Part shown: one piece after another, positions 34,187-43,021 of the stretch
How positions within the stretch are numbered: position 1 is the first letter of the stretch
Layout: each line of letters starts with the position of its first letter
Source of the DNA: Sphingopyxis sp. BSN-002
GTDB taxonomy: Bacteria; Pseudomonadota; Alphaproteobacteria; Sphingomonadales; Sphingomonadaceae
Direction of reading: 5' to 3'
Length of the DNA: 64,000 bases
Assembly (NCBI RefSeq): GCF_022024275.1
Contig: NZ_CP091804.1
Coordinates: forward strand, 3,428,501 to 3,492,500
Program-made: the position numbers and the translations under genes
The notes under the pieces: generated by a model
The model's input: the letters and a program-made list of their open reading frames with translations, nothing else
What the model was told of the DNA's origin: nothing
The model's database searches: none

Positions 34187-35416
34187 TCAGGTGCCGACGA
34201 CGAAGCTGACCGCGGTCGTCGCGCTGCCGCCGACGTTGAAGGTGGCGAAATTCTTCGCGCCCTCGACCTGATAGTCGCCCGCATTGCCGGTGACCTGCCT
34301 CCAGCTGTCCAGCAGCATCCGCACGCCGGTCGCGCCGACCGGATGGCCGAGGCCGATGAGGCCGCCCGACGGATTGACCGGCAGCTTGCCGCCGAGTGCG
34401 ATCGTGCCGTCCTCGACCGCGCGCCAGCTTTCGCCGGGTTTGGTAATCCCGAAATGGTCGATCGCCATATATTCGGTGATCGAGAAGCAGTCGTGCACCT
34501 CGACCCCGTCGCAGGCATGGATGTCGGGCATCTCGGCGCGGCGCAGCGCGTCCATCATCGCCTTGCGGACGCTGGGGAAGACATAATCGCCGCCGCGGCT
34601 GTCCGCGACCTTGGTCGAGTAGAGCAGGGGGGCAGTAGCATGACCCCACCCCTTGATACGCGGGATGCTGTCGATCGGAATCCCGCGCCGCCTCGCATAG
34701 GCCTCGGCGACCTCGCGTGAAGCAAGGAAGATCGCGGCGGCGCCGTCGGTGACCTGACCGCAATCGGACTTGCGCAGGCTTCCCTCGATCAGCGGATTGA
34801 CCTCGTCATTCTCCCCGAGATGATCGTCGGTGACAGCCCAGCCGCGCGTCTGCGAGTTCGGGTTGCGCTTCGCATTGGCGAAATTGTTCGCCGAAATCCC
34901 TCGCAGATGCGCGCGGTCGAGCCCGAAGCGCTCCTCATATTCCTCGGCGACGCGCGCGAACATATACGGCCACAGGTAGCGCGCCTCTTGTGCTTCGCGG
35001 CCCGCCCATGCGGCAGCGCCGAGATATTCGGCGGCGCGCTGGCCGGGGACGTTGCGCATCAGCTCGATGCCGAGCACAAGCGCAAGGCCGTAGCGTTCGG
35101 CCTCGATCTCGGCGGCGGCGGCGAGGATCGCGATGCTGCCCGACGCGCAGGCGGCCTCGTGGCGTGACGCCGGGATGCCCGCGAGATCAGGGTGGACATG
35201 GCCGAAGAAGCCGCCGAGCTGGCCTTGCCCCGCGAACAGTTCGCCGACGAAATTGCCGACATGCGCGGTTTCGACCTCTTTCGGCTCGATCCCCGTCGCG
35301 ACGAACGCGGCTTCGGCGACGTCGCGGAAAAGCTCGAACAGGCCGCCGCCCTCGCGTTCGAGGTTGCGCGCGAAGTCGGTCTGCGCGCCGCCGAGGATGA
35401 AGACGTCCTTTGCCAT
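34187..35416 (-). CDS. SCP-x-type thiolase
   Basis: A 409-residue thiolase of the sterol-carrier-protein-x branch. FILGGAQTDFARNLEREGG opens it; the nucleophile is in RHEAACASGSIAI near residue 89, the second Cys in VEVHDCFSITEY (HDCF motif of SCP-x thiolases) and the His in GGLIGLGHPVGATG. This branch prefers bulky or branched 3-ketoacyl-CoAs (steroid side chains in some actinobacteria). It sits between the CoA ligase and the second thiolase with one-base gaps, so it is co-transcribed. Confidence 0.88.
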   Translation of the reverse strand: MAKDVFILGGAQTDFARNLEREGGGLFELFRDVAEAAFVATGIEPKEVETAHVGNFVGELFAGQGQLGGFFGHVHPDLAGIPASRHEAACASGSIAILAAAAEIEAERYGLALVLGIELMRNVPGQRAAEYLGAAAWAGREAQEARYLWPYMFARVAEEYEERFGLDRAHLRGISANNFANAKRNPNSQTRGWAVTDDHLGENDEVNPLIEGSLRKSDCGQVTDGAAAIFLASREVAEAYARRRGIPIDSIPRIKGWGHATAPLLYSTKVADSRGGDYVFPSVRKAMMDALRRAEMPDIHACDGVEVHDCFSITEYMAIDHFGITKPGESWRAVEDGTIALGGKLPVNPSGGLIGLGHPVGATGVRMLLDSWRQVTGNAGDYQVEGAKNFATFNVGGSATTAVSFVVGT

Positions 35417-35417
35417 G

Positions 35418-37109
35418 TCAGGCTTCCTTTTCGAGAGTGGCCAGCGCCATTTCGCGCACTTCGCTTCGCATCACCTTGTTGGTGACGTTGCGTGGCAGGG
35501 CGTCGAACCGGAACAGGCGCTCGGGCAGTTTGAACACCGCGAGATCATGCCCGCGCAGATAGTCCGCGACCTCGCCGATGCCGACGTCGTCGGACCCGCG
35601 CGGGACGTAGGCGAGGCCGATGCGCTCGCCCATCGTCGGGTCGGGGAGCGAGAAGACGCACGCCTCTGCGAGCAAGGGATGGCCGCCGAGCAGCTGGTCG
35701 ATCTCCTCGGGCGAGATATTGACCCCGCCGCGGATGATCAGATCCTTGCAGCGTCCGACGAAGCGGTAGAAGTCGCCGCCCTCGGCAATCTCGAACAGGT
35801 CGCCGGTGCGGAACCAGCCGTCGTCGGTGAAGGCCTCGGCGGTACGGTCGGGTGCGTTGTGGTAGCCCTCGAACAGCGTCGGCCCGCGGATCTGCAACTC
35901 GCCCGACACGCCGTCCTGCTCGACCGGCTCGCCGCCGCCGGGCGGGACGAGCCGGCTTTCGATATTGGGCGCGCGCCCCTCGCCATAAGGGCGCTGATAG
36001 GTGCCGCGGCGCGGGAACAGGCTCGCGCGCCTGTCGGGGTCGGGCATGTCGCCTTCGCCGGTGATGAAGCTCATCCCCTCGTTCGACCCGAAGACGTTGA
36101 CGATTATGATGCCTAGCTTTTCCTGGAAGCCGCGCACCATCGCGGGTGCGAGCGGCGCCGAGCCCGAAGCGATGACGCGCAGGCTCGAGAGGTCGACCGA
36201 CGCGAGCAAAGCCTCATTCTGCAACAGCATGTTGAGTACCGCAGGCGGCGCGATCGTCAGGCTCGGCCGCTCGGTTGCGATCTGCTTGAGGTACACGCCG
36301 GGATCGAAGGGGTGGTGCAGCACCATCGTCCCCGCGCTGGTCAGCCAGCACATCGTGATGCCGCCGATGCTCGCCATGTTGATGAGCGGGAAGGGGTTGA
36401 GCAGGACATCGCCGGGTCCGACCTTCATCGCCTCATAGCCTGCGCCCGCGACCGCGATCCAGTGGTTGTGGCTACGCGGCACACCTTTGGGCACACCGGT
36501 GGTGCCCGATGTCCAGCAGACGGTGAAGATGTCGTCGGCATCGACCGGGTTTGCGGCGACATGCGCGGTGAGGGCTTGCGCATCTCCCTCCGCGGTCGAG
36601 AGATCGAGCGCGTTCGGCGGTGCATCGGGGCCGAAGGTCATCAGGGCAATGTCGCCCAGCAGCGGCTGCGCAACGCCGACATGGTCACAGCCTTTGACCG
36701 CCGTTGCGCAGACGAACGCCTTGGGCTCGACGACGCCGATCATCCCTTTCAGCTCATGGCTGCGATATTGCACCGCCGCGGGGCTGACGATCGCGCCGAT
36801 CTTCGCCGCCGCGAAATAGAGCGCAACGAACTCGCTGATATTCGGAAGCTGGACGAGCAATACATCGTCCTTGCCTATCCTGGCGGTCACGAGCGCCCCG
36901 GCGAGTCGGTCAATCTCGGCCGCCAGTTCGGCATAGTTCAGCCGCTGCGGCTCGCCGAAGGTGAAGTCGCCGCGGTTGGGGGCATCGACCAGCGCCAAAC
37001 GCTCGGGGTGCGCCGCCGCATTGGCTGCGAACAGGTCGGCGAAGGTCTGGTCGCCCCACCAGCCGCTTTCCCGATGTCGCCGCCTTTTGTCCTCTCCCGC
37101 GACGATCAT
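35418..37109 (-). CDS. AMP-dependent acyl-CoA synthetase/ligase
   Basis: A 563-residue member of the ANL adenylating superfamily. The P-loop-like motif CWTSGTTGVPKGVPRSHNHW is near residue 190, VFGSNEGMSF is the A5-type motif, TGDLFEIAEGGDFYRFVGR and KDLIIRGGVNISPEEI are hinge motifs, and NKVMRSEVRE near the end carries the catalytic lysine. It activates a carboxylate to an acyl-AMP and then CoA ester. GWWGDQTFADLF near the N-terminus recalls cyclohexanecarboxylate and 2,3-dihydroxybenzoate-AMP ligase-like relatives, so an aromatic or cyclic acid is plausible. ATG 37109 is one base after the oxygenase stop. Confidence 0.88.
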   Translation of the reverse strand: MIVAGEDKRRRHRESGWWGDQTFADLFAANAAAHPERLALVDAPNRGDFTFGEPQRLNYAELAAEIDRLAGALVTARIGKDDVLLVQLPNISEFVALYFAAAKIGAIVSPAAVQYRSHELKGMIGVVEPKAFVCATAVKGCDHVGVAQPLLGDIALMTFGPDAPPNALDLSTAEGDAQALTAHVAANPVDADDIFTVCWTSGTTGVPKGVPRSHNHWIAVAGAGYEAMKVGPGDVLLNPFPLINMASIGGITMCWLTSAGTMVLHHPFDPGVYLKQIATERPSLTIAPPAVLNMLLQNEALLASVDLSSLRVIASGSAPLAPAMVRGFQEKLGIIIVNVFGSNEGMSFITGEGDMPDPDRRASLFPRRGTYQRPYGEGRAPNIESRLVPPGGGEPVEQDGVSGELQIRGPTLFEGYHNAPDRTAEAFTDDGWFRTGDLFEIAEGGDFYRFVGRCKDLIIRGGVNISPEEIDQLLGGHPLLAEACVFSLPDPTMGERIGLAYVPRGSDDVGIGEVADYLRGHDLAVFKLPERLFRFDALPRNVTNKVMRSEVREMALATLEKEA

Positions 37110-37110
37110 T

Positions 37111-38607
37111 TCAGGCGGCCAGCACGCTGTTCGGGCCCATGCCGATATCGTCGCCGCTCGCCCATACGGTGTGGGTACCCGAGCAGATGCGTTCGGGCAG
37201 GATGATCCGGCACACCGGCCCCGCCGCGACATTCTTGGCATCGATCAGCACGCATTCGCTCGTGTCGGTTTCGAGGTCGGCGATGAAGGAGACGAGATAG
37301 CCGTCGTCCTCGTCCTTGGCATCGATGCGCGGCGCGAAGGGGGCTTCGCTGCCGAAGCGGCCGGGGCCGAATTCGTAGCTCTCGCTCGTCCGGGCATTGA
37401 GGTCGTGCTTCACCAGCCCGCGGAACAGGAACCAGCCGGGCTCGGGGATCGCGCTGTACGCGTAGCGATAGGGCTTGCCGGCATAACGATGGTTGAACAT
37501 GCCGAATTCGAGATCGCGCTCGTCGAGCCGCTCTTCTTTCGTCTTGCCGGTCTTCAGGTTGAAACGCCAGCGGTGGAGCCGCGGCTTGAGCAGTCCCTGG
37601 TCGAGATAGGCCATCATCCGCTCGAGCCCCTCGGGCGCGTTCGGGTAGGACTTCGGCATCGGCTCTTCCTGATAATAGCCGTCGAGGATGATCTCGTCGC
37701 CTTCCTCCCATGCATTCAGCCAGTGGAGCGTGTAGGTCGGCTCGGCCTCGAACCAGCGGATATCCTCGGGCTGGCCATGCCGCGGAATGATCGCGAAGCG
37801 CGTCTTTTCGTCGGGATGGAACTGAACGACGTGCAGGTTCCGCTCGAGCAGCTCTTTGTTCCAGTAGAGCGGCATGTCGTTGAGGATCGTGTAATTCTTC
37901 GTGAACGCCATGTCGTGCGGCAGTCGCGGCCCGGCGAGCGGGACGGGGATGTAGTGCTTCAGCCGGTTGTCCGCGCCGACGACGCCATAATGCATGTAGG
38001 GCGCGTGCTTCGAGTAGTTGAAGAACATCAGTTCGCCGGTTGCGAGGTCGACCTTGCAATGCGCCGAAATGCCGTCGAGCGGCACCCAGGCTTCAGTGCC
38101 GAACTGTTCGAGCGTGAAGGGGTCGAGCCGGTAGGCTTCGCCGCACTGGTAAAAGGTCGAGATGATCTTGCCCGCATGGATCGCAACGTCGGTCGAGCTT
38201 GAATCCTTCAGCCACTCCTGCGCACCCCAACCGTGGCGCGTCGACTTGTGCGGGGGCTCCATCAGCCCCGCCCACAGCGAGCGGCCGGCTTCCTTCTCGG
38301 CCTCGAACCCCTTGGTGCGGACGAAGCGGCTGCGATAGCTCGCGCGGCCGTCCTTGAACGAGATCGCGTGGATGAAGCCGTCGCCGTCGAACGGATGATA
38401 GCGGCCGATCGGCTCGTGGATCTGGTTCTCGCCGGTGCGCACGTAAACGCCGTCGATGTCGGTCGGGATCGTCCCGATCACCTCGGCATCGCCATTGGCG
38501 AAGATCGCGTTCCACTCGTTGTATGTCGGGCGCCACGCGTCCTTCATATAGGGGTGGTCGTTCGGCTGGATCGTGGTGGCAATCGTCTCGACGAGTTCGG
38601 CGGTCAT
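37111..38607 (-). CDS. Carotenoid/stilbene cleavage oxygenase
   Basis: A 498-residue non-heme iron enzyme of the carotenoid cleavage (RPE65/lignostilbene dioxygenase) family. The four iron histidines are visible in GISAHCKVDL, RLPHDMAFT, TLHWLNAWEEGD and CSGTHTVW, and YVRTGENQ with HPFDGDGFIHAISF near the N-terminus are family marks. Such enzymes split a C=C bond of carotenoids, apocarotenoids, stilbenes or propenylphenols into two carbonyl compounds. Its stop and start are tightly joined to the CoA ligase and the flavin oxidoreductase genes. The sequence does not tell which substrate is used. Confidence 0.9.
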   Translation of the reverse strand: MTAELVETIATTIQPNDHPYMKDAWRPTYNEWNAIFANGDAEVIGTIPTDIDGVYVRTGENQIHEPIGRYHPFDGDGFIHAISFKDGRASYRSRFVRTKGFEAEKEAGRSLWAGLMEPPHKSTRHGWGAQEWLKDSSSTDVAIHAGKIISTFYQCGEAYRLDPFTLEQFGTEAWVPLDGISAHCKVDLATGELMFFNYSKHAPYMHYGVVGADNRLKHYIPVPLAGPRLPHDMAFTKNYTILNDMPLYWNKELLERNLHVVQFHPDEKTRFAIIPRHGQPEDIRWFEAEPTYTLHWLNAWEEGDEIILDGYYQEEPMPKSYPNAPEGLERMMAYLDQGLLKPRLHRWRFNLKTGKTKEERLDERDLEFGMFNHRYAGKPYRYAYSAIPEPGWFLFRGLVKHDLNARTSESYEFGPGRFGSEAPFAPRIDAKDEDDGYLVSFIADLETDTSECVLIDAKNVAAGPVCRIILPERICSGTHTVWASGDDIGMGPNSVLAA

Positions 38608-39578
38608 GCGATGACTCCTTCGGCTGCTGCAAAGCGCGGCCTTGCGGCGGCGGCATCATATTCGGAAACGAGACGATCGACGATAGCGGCGACGGGTTCG
38701 ATGCCGCGCACCGCGCCGACGCCCTGGCCGGCGGACCAGACATTCTTCCATGCCTTGGCATCGTCCTGCGCGTCCGAGAAGTTCGGGCGCTTGTCCTCGG
38801 GCATGTTCGCGGGGTCGTATCCCGCGGCGATCAGGCTCGATTTCAGCCAGTTGGCGGTCACACCGGTGATGCCTTTGGAAGGCACGATGTCCTCGGCGCC
38901 TGCTGCGACGACCATATCCTTATAGGGCTGCACTGCCATGCTTTCGGCGCAGGCGATCAGCGAGGTGCCAAGATAGGCGAAGTCGGCGCCGAGAATTTCG
39001 GCTGCGCGGACGGCGTGGCCGGTCGAGATCGCGCCGCCCAGTACGAGCGGCCCGTCCCAGAACTGTCGCACCTCCTCGACAAAGGCGAAGCCGGCGGTTG
39101 CGCCGGTATGACCGCCCGCGCCCGCCGCGACGAGAACGAGTCCGTCGACTCCGGCCGCAGCGGCCTTGCGCGCGAAGCCGACCGAGTTGACGTCGGCGAA
39201 GACGAGCCCGCCATAGGCGTGGATTTCCTCGACCACCCGCGCCGGACTGCCGAGCGCGGTAATCACCAGCGGCACCTTGTGGCGCACGACGCAGGCGAGG
39301 TCTTCGGGCAGGCGGCTGTTCGACGGATGGACGACCAGATTGACCGCCCAGGGCGCTGCTTCGGGATCGTTCGACAGCGCCGAATCGATCCGGCTCACCC
39401 AATCCTCGAGATCGGCCGAGGTGCGCGCGTTGGGGGCCGGGAAGCTGCCGATCACGCCCGAGCGCGAGGCTGCGATCACCATCTCGGGGCCCGACACCAG
39501 GAACATCGGCGCGGCGATCGCGGGCAGCCGCAAATTGCGCGTAAGCGCTGGTGGAAGGCCGTTTTTCGGCACTATCAT
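38604..39578 (-). CDS. Nitronate monooxygenase-like flavin oxidoreductase
   Basis: A 324-residue FMN-dependent TIM-barrel protein of the nitronate monooxygenase/2-nitropropane dioxygenase family. PAIAAPMFLVSGPEMVIAAS opens it, VFADVNSVGFARKAAAAGVD and VAAGAGGHTG bind FMN phosphate, and LGGAISTGHAVRAAEILGADF is the typical last block. Family members act on nitronates, but those inside catabolic operons may act on other enolates or ketones. GGGAGAG precedes ATG 39578, and its stop overlaps the oxygenase ATG. It is the first gene of the minus-strand operon. Confidence 0.87.
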   Translation of the reverse strand: MIVPKNGLPPALTRNLRLPAIAAPMFLVSGPEMVIAASRSGVIGSFPAPNARTSADLEDWVSRIDSALSNDPEAAPWAVNLVVHPSNSRLPEDLACVVRHKVPLVITALGSPARVVEEIHAYGGLVFADVNSVGFARKAAAAGVDGLVLVAAGAGGHTGATAGFAFVEEVRQFWDGPLVLGGAISTGHAVRAAEILGADFAYLGTSLIACAESMAVQPYKDMVVAAGAEDIVPSKGITGVTANWLKSSLIAAGYDPANMPEDKRPNFSDAQDDAKAWKNVWSAGQGVGAVRGIEPVAAIVDRLVSEYDAAAARPRFAAAEGVIA

Positions 39579-39589
39579 GCTCTCCCGAA

Positions 39590-39625
39590 TTATCTGACTT
39601 GCATAACGATACTTAAAGAAGATAA
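39590..39625 (+). promoter_or_regulatory. AT-rich inverted repeat, candidate operator
   Basis: TTATCT (39590-39595) and AGATAA (39620-39625) form an inverted repeat separated by 24 mostly A/T bases, in the 109-base region between two divergent genes of the catabolic cluster. AT-richness is exceptional for this window, and the place suits a regulator of both directions such as the HxlR-type protein coded at 42071-43021. Confidence 0.4.
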
Positions 39626-39687
39626 GAGTCGCAAGGCCAGAAAAACATCGCGGGGTGCCCCCGACGGTGGTGGGAGGGAGAGACATC

Positions 39688-41976
39688 ATGAAGACGCAAT
39701 TCGCTGCGCTGCTCGCTGCATCGGCGCTCGCGACCCCCGGGATCGCCTTTGCGCAGGACACTGCGCCAGCGGAAGAGCAGGGCGGGCTCGAAGAAATCAT
39801 CGTCACCGCGCAGAAGCGCGCCGAAGGCCTGTCCGACGTGCCGATCTCGATCTCGGCGGTCAGTGGCAAGCAGATCGAAAGCTATGGTCAGACCAACCTC
39901 GAACAGATTTCGTCGTCGGTCCCGAACCTCAAGATCACCCAGACCGCGATCGCCAACCGCATCGCGATCCGCGGCATCGCCTCGGGCGACAACAAGGGCT
40001 TCGAACAGTCGGTCGCTATGTTCGTCGACGGCGTCTATTACGGCCGCGACCAGCTTTCTCGCCTGCCGCTGATCGACATGGAACGCGTCGAGGTGCTGCG
40101 CGGACCACAGCCGACGCTGTTCGGCAAGAATGCGATCGCGGGCGCGGTGAACATCACGACGCGCAGCCCGACCGATGAATTCGAGGGCTCGGTCTCGGGC
40201 CTCTATGAATTCAACCACAAGGAATTCCAGCTGACCGGCGTCCTGTCGGGGCCGCTCAGCGACGGGGTCGAGGCGCGCGTCGTTGGCTACTACCGGACGA
40301 TGGACGGTTATTTCTACAACACCAAGCTCGACCGCGACGAGCCGAACGTCGACGAGAAATATTTCCGCGGCAAACTCGAATTCGATCGCGGCGGGCCATT
40401 CGCGGCCGAGCTCAAGCTCGAATATGCCGACTTCGAGGCGAAGGGTCAGCCGCGCGACGTGTTCGGCGCGGTCGGCAACTATAACACGGTGTTCCAGGGG
40501 CCGTTCTTCGTCGACACGACCCCCGACTATGTCCGCGCCGACAACGGCTATCAGAGCCGCAACAAGGTGTTCGGCGCGACGCTCAACATGGACCTCGAGC
40601 TCGGCGACCACACGCTGACCTCGACCTCGTCGCTGCTCGACTACAAGACGCGCGAGATCGTCGACGTCGATTTCTCGGGGATCAGCTTCCTTGACGGCAC
40701 GAACCTTCGCGAGGACTATCGCCAATATTCGCAGGAACTCCGCCTCGCATCGCCGGGCGGCGAAGCGTTCAACTATATCGCGGGCCTCTATTATCAGAAT
40801 GCCAAGCTCGATGTGCAGGACTTCACCCTGTTCAACTCGACCTTCCTTGCGCTGGGCCCGCCGTTCAATGCGATCGGCGATACGCGCAACGACCGCGACT
40901 ACAGCCAGAAATCGGACCTGATCTCGGCCTTCGCGCAGGGCGAGCTGTCGGTCACCGACCAGCTTCGCATTACCGCGGGGGCGCGCTTCAACCATGAGAA
41001 GAAGACGGGCAGCCGCAGCCTCGCAATCGTCCAGGGGCCACTCAACACCTTCAACCCGCTCGTGGTCGCAGCGACCTTCCGCGCGCTCAACATCGAGGCG
41101 CACAGCATCTCTGGCAAATTGAGCGAAGACAGCTTCAATCCGATGGTCAACGTCCAGTTCGACGCGACCGACGACCTGATGCTCTACGCCTCCTATGCCA
41201 AGGGAACGAAGGCCGGCGGGTTCGATATCCGCTCGAACTCGCTGCCGACCTCGACCACCGTCGCCAAGCCCGGCGCCTTCATGTTCGCGGACGAAAGCGC
41301 CGACAATTTCGAGGGCGGGCTGAAATACAAGGGACGCAACCTTGCGTTCAACCTGTCGGTCTATCGCACCAAATATCACGATCTTCAGGTCAACATCTTC
41401 GACGGCACGCTGAATTTCAACGTCCGCAACGCCGCCGGCGCGAAGACGCAGGGGGTCGAGGCCGACTTCCGCGCGGCACTCGCCGAGGGGCTGACGGTCA
41501 GCGGCGCGATCGCCTATCTCGACTTCAAGTTCACCAACTTCACCAACGGCCAGTGCTATTATCTGCAGACGCCGGGGCCGGGCGGTTTCTGCGACTATAC
41601 GGGCAAGCGCAACGCGCTGTCGCCCAAATGGTCGGGCAACCTCAACCTCGACTATACGACCCCGATCAGCGGCAGCATGAAGATCGCCGCGAACTTCAAC
41701 GTCGACTTCTCGTCGGCCTATATCGCCTCGGCGAACCTCGACCCGCGCACGCGGCAGGACAGCTATGCCAAGCTTGGCGCGCGCCTTGCGCTCGCCGAGG
41801 TCGACAACAAGTGGGAGATCGCGCTGATCGGGCGCAATCTCACCAACCAGCGCATCCTGCAGACCGCCAGCTCGATGCCGCTCGCGACGACGATCACGCG
41901 CAACGCCGGCAATGCCTATAACGGCATCGTTGACCGGCCGCGCACGATTGCGGTGCAGCTGACGGGTCGCTTCTGA
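39688..41976 (+). CDS. TonB-dependent receptor
   Basis: A 762-residue outer-membrane receptor. A signal peptide (QFAALLAASALATPGIAFA) is followed by a TonB box region (LEEIIVTAQKRAEGLSD), a plug domain ending near residue 160 (MERVEVLRGPQPTLFGKNAIAGAVN) and a 22-strand barrel ending TIAVQLTGRF. This is the FecA/IroN-like receptor of sphingomonads (TonB-dependent receptor plug, VPISISAVSG motif), which import many aromatic and terpenoid substrates. It is divergent from the catabolic operon and likely brings in its substrate. Confidence 0.92.
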   Translation: MKTQFAALLAASALATPGIAFAQDTAPAEEQGGLEEIIVTAQKRAEGLSDVPISISAVSGKQIESYGQTNLEQISSSVPNLKITQTAIANRIAIRGIASGDNKGFEQSVAMFVDGVYYGRDQLSRLPLIDMERVEVLRGPQPTLFGKNAIAGAVNITTRSPTDEFEGSVSGLYEFNHKEFQLTGVLSGPLSDGVEARVVGYYRTMDGYFYNTKLDRDEPNVDEKYFRGKLEFDRGGPFAAELKLEYADFEAKGQPRDVFGAVGNYNTVFQGPFFVDTTPDYVRADNGYQSRNKVFGATLNMDLELGDHTLTSTSSLLDYKTREIVDVDFSGISFLDGTNLREDYRQYSQELRLASPGGEAFNYIAGLYYQNAKLDVQDFTLFNSTFLALGPPFNAIGDTRNDRDYSQKSDLISAFAQGELSVTDQLRITAGARFNHEKKTGSRSLAIVQGPLNTFNPLVVAATFRALNIEAHSISGKLSEDSFNPMVNVQFDATDDLMLYASYAKGTKAGGFDIRSNSLPTSTTVAKPGAFMFADESADNFEGGLKYKGRNLAFNLSVYRTKYHDLQVNIFDGTLNFNVRNAAGAKTQGVEADFRAALAEGLTVSGAIAYLDFKFTNFTNGQCYYLQTPGPGGFCDYTGKRNALSPKWSGNLNLDYTTPISGSMKIAANFNVDFSSAYIASANLDPRTRQDSYAKLGARLALAEVDNKWEIALIGRNLTNQRILQTASSMPLATTITRNAGNAYNGIVDRPRTIAVQLTGRF

Positions 41977-41997
41977 CCGGGTTCTCCCGGTGCGGGG

Positions 41998-42023
41998 GAG
42001 GGGGCCACGGGCACGGCCCCCTC
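41998..42023 (+). terminator. Hairpin after the TonB receptor gene
   Basis: GAGGGGGCC (41998-42006), loop of eight, GGCCCCCTC (42015-42023), followed by TTCCC. It separates the receptor gene from the regulator gene. Confidence 0.7.
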
Positions 42024-42070
42024 TTCCCATCGCGCGGCGCCCCGGTTAGGGCGAAGCGGAACCGAAGGAT

Positions 42071-43021
42071 GTGTCCCGATTGAAACATGAGCGCACCATC
42101 AGGGCCTGCTCGATCTGGCGCGCGCTCGACGTCGTCGGCGACGTACCCGTGTTGCTTATCATGGAACAGGCCTTTCTCGGCACGCACAGCTTCGATGAGT
42201 TCGTCGCGCGGACGGGCCTTGCGCGCTCGGTGGTCAACGGCCGCCTCAAGAAGCTGGTCGAGGAGGATTGCTTCGCCAAGAAGCCCAAGCAGGGCGGGCG
42301 CGGCTTTCACTATGTGCTGACGCAAAAGGGCCGCGACCAGTTTCCCAACGCGCTGATGATGCTGCGCTGGCAGCACAAATGGGAGGCGGCAAGCCGCGAC
42401 TTTCAGGTCCGGTTGCACCATGCGACGTGCGGGCACGCGACCGAGCCGGTGCCGTCGTGCGGGCATTGCCACAAGGAAATCGACCCGCGCGAGGTATCGT
42501 GGCGCGAAGGACCGGGGCTGGTGCAGGTCACGCCGGCCTATGAGCGCCGACGCTTCTGCGGCGAGGTCGGCGCGCGGCGGCCGGGCGGACGGCCGCTGGT
42601 CGATACGATGATCGAGCTGTTTGGCGACCGCTGGGCAACGCTCGTCGTCCGCGCGATGTTCACCCGCATCAACCGCTTCGACGACATCCAGCGCGACACG
42701 CTGATGGCGACGAACATCCTGACCGGCCGGCTCGAGCGGCTGGTGCGGCAGGGGATTTTGAAGACCGTGCCCTATTCGACGCATTCGGATCGCGTGGAAT
42801 ACCGGCTGACGGAAAAGGGACGCGATCTCTATCCGGTGCTGCTCGCGCTGCTGCAATGGGGTGACCGCTGGTTCTCCGATGAGCGCGGCCCGCCGGTTCT
42901 GCTGACGCATGACCCGTGCGGGCACGACCTCCATATGGTCGTCGCGTGCAGCCATTGCGGCGACGAACTGCAACTTGCGAACAGCGGCTTCACGATCGAG
43001 GAGGCCGTGGCCGAAGCCTAG
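42071..43021 (+). CDS. Tandem HxlR-type transcription regulator
   Basis: A 316-residue protein with two HxlR winged-helix domains in one chain: about 10-110 (CSIWRALDVVGDVPVLLIMEQ, with the recognition helix near FDEFVARTGLARSVVNGRLK) and about 175-285 (MIELFGDRWATLVVRAMF). HxlR proteins are normally about 110-residue dimers with one such domain. Each domain is followed by a Cys/His cluster (HATCGHATEPVPSCGHC and HDPCGHDLHMVVACSHC), resembling a zinc ribbon. The start is either GTG 42071 or TTG 42080, the latter better spaced from GAAGGA. It lies between the receptor and MFS genes. Confidence 0.85.
   Translation: MSRLKHERTIRACSIWRALDVVGDVPVLLIMEQAFLGTHSFDEFVARTGLARSVVNGRLKKLVEEDCFAKKPKQGGRGFHYVLTQKGRDQFPNALMMLRWQHKWEAASRDFQVRLHHATCGHATEPVPSCGHCHKEIDPREVSWREGPGLVQVTPAYERRRFCGEVGARRPGGRPLVDTMIELFGDRWATLVVRAMFTRINRFDDIQRDTLMATNILTGRLERLVRQGILKTVPYSTHSDRVEYRLTEKGRDLYPVLLALLQWGDRWFSDERGPPVLLTHDPCGHDLHMVVACSHCGDELQLANSGFTIEEAVAEA

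Noticed and set aside
39613..42030. 805-codon minus-strand frame opposite the first TonB receptor
   Set aside because: Shadow of the receptor gene; no domain seen.
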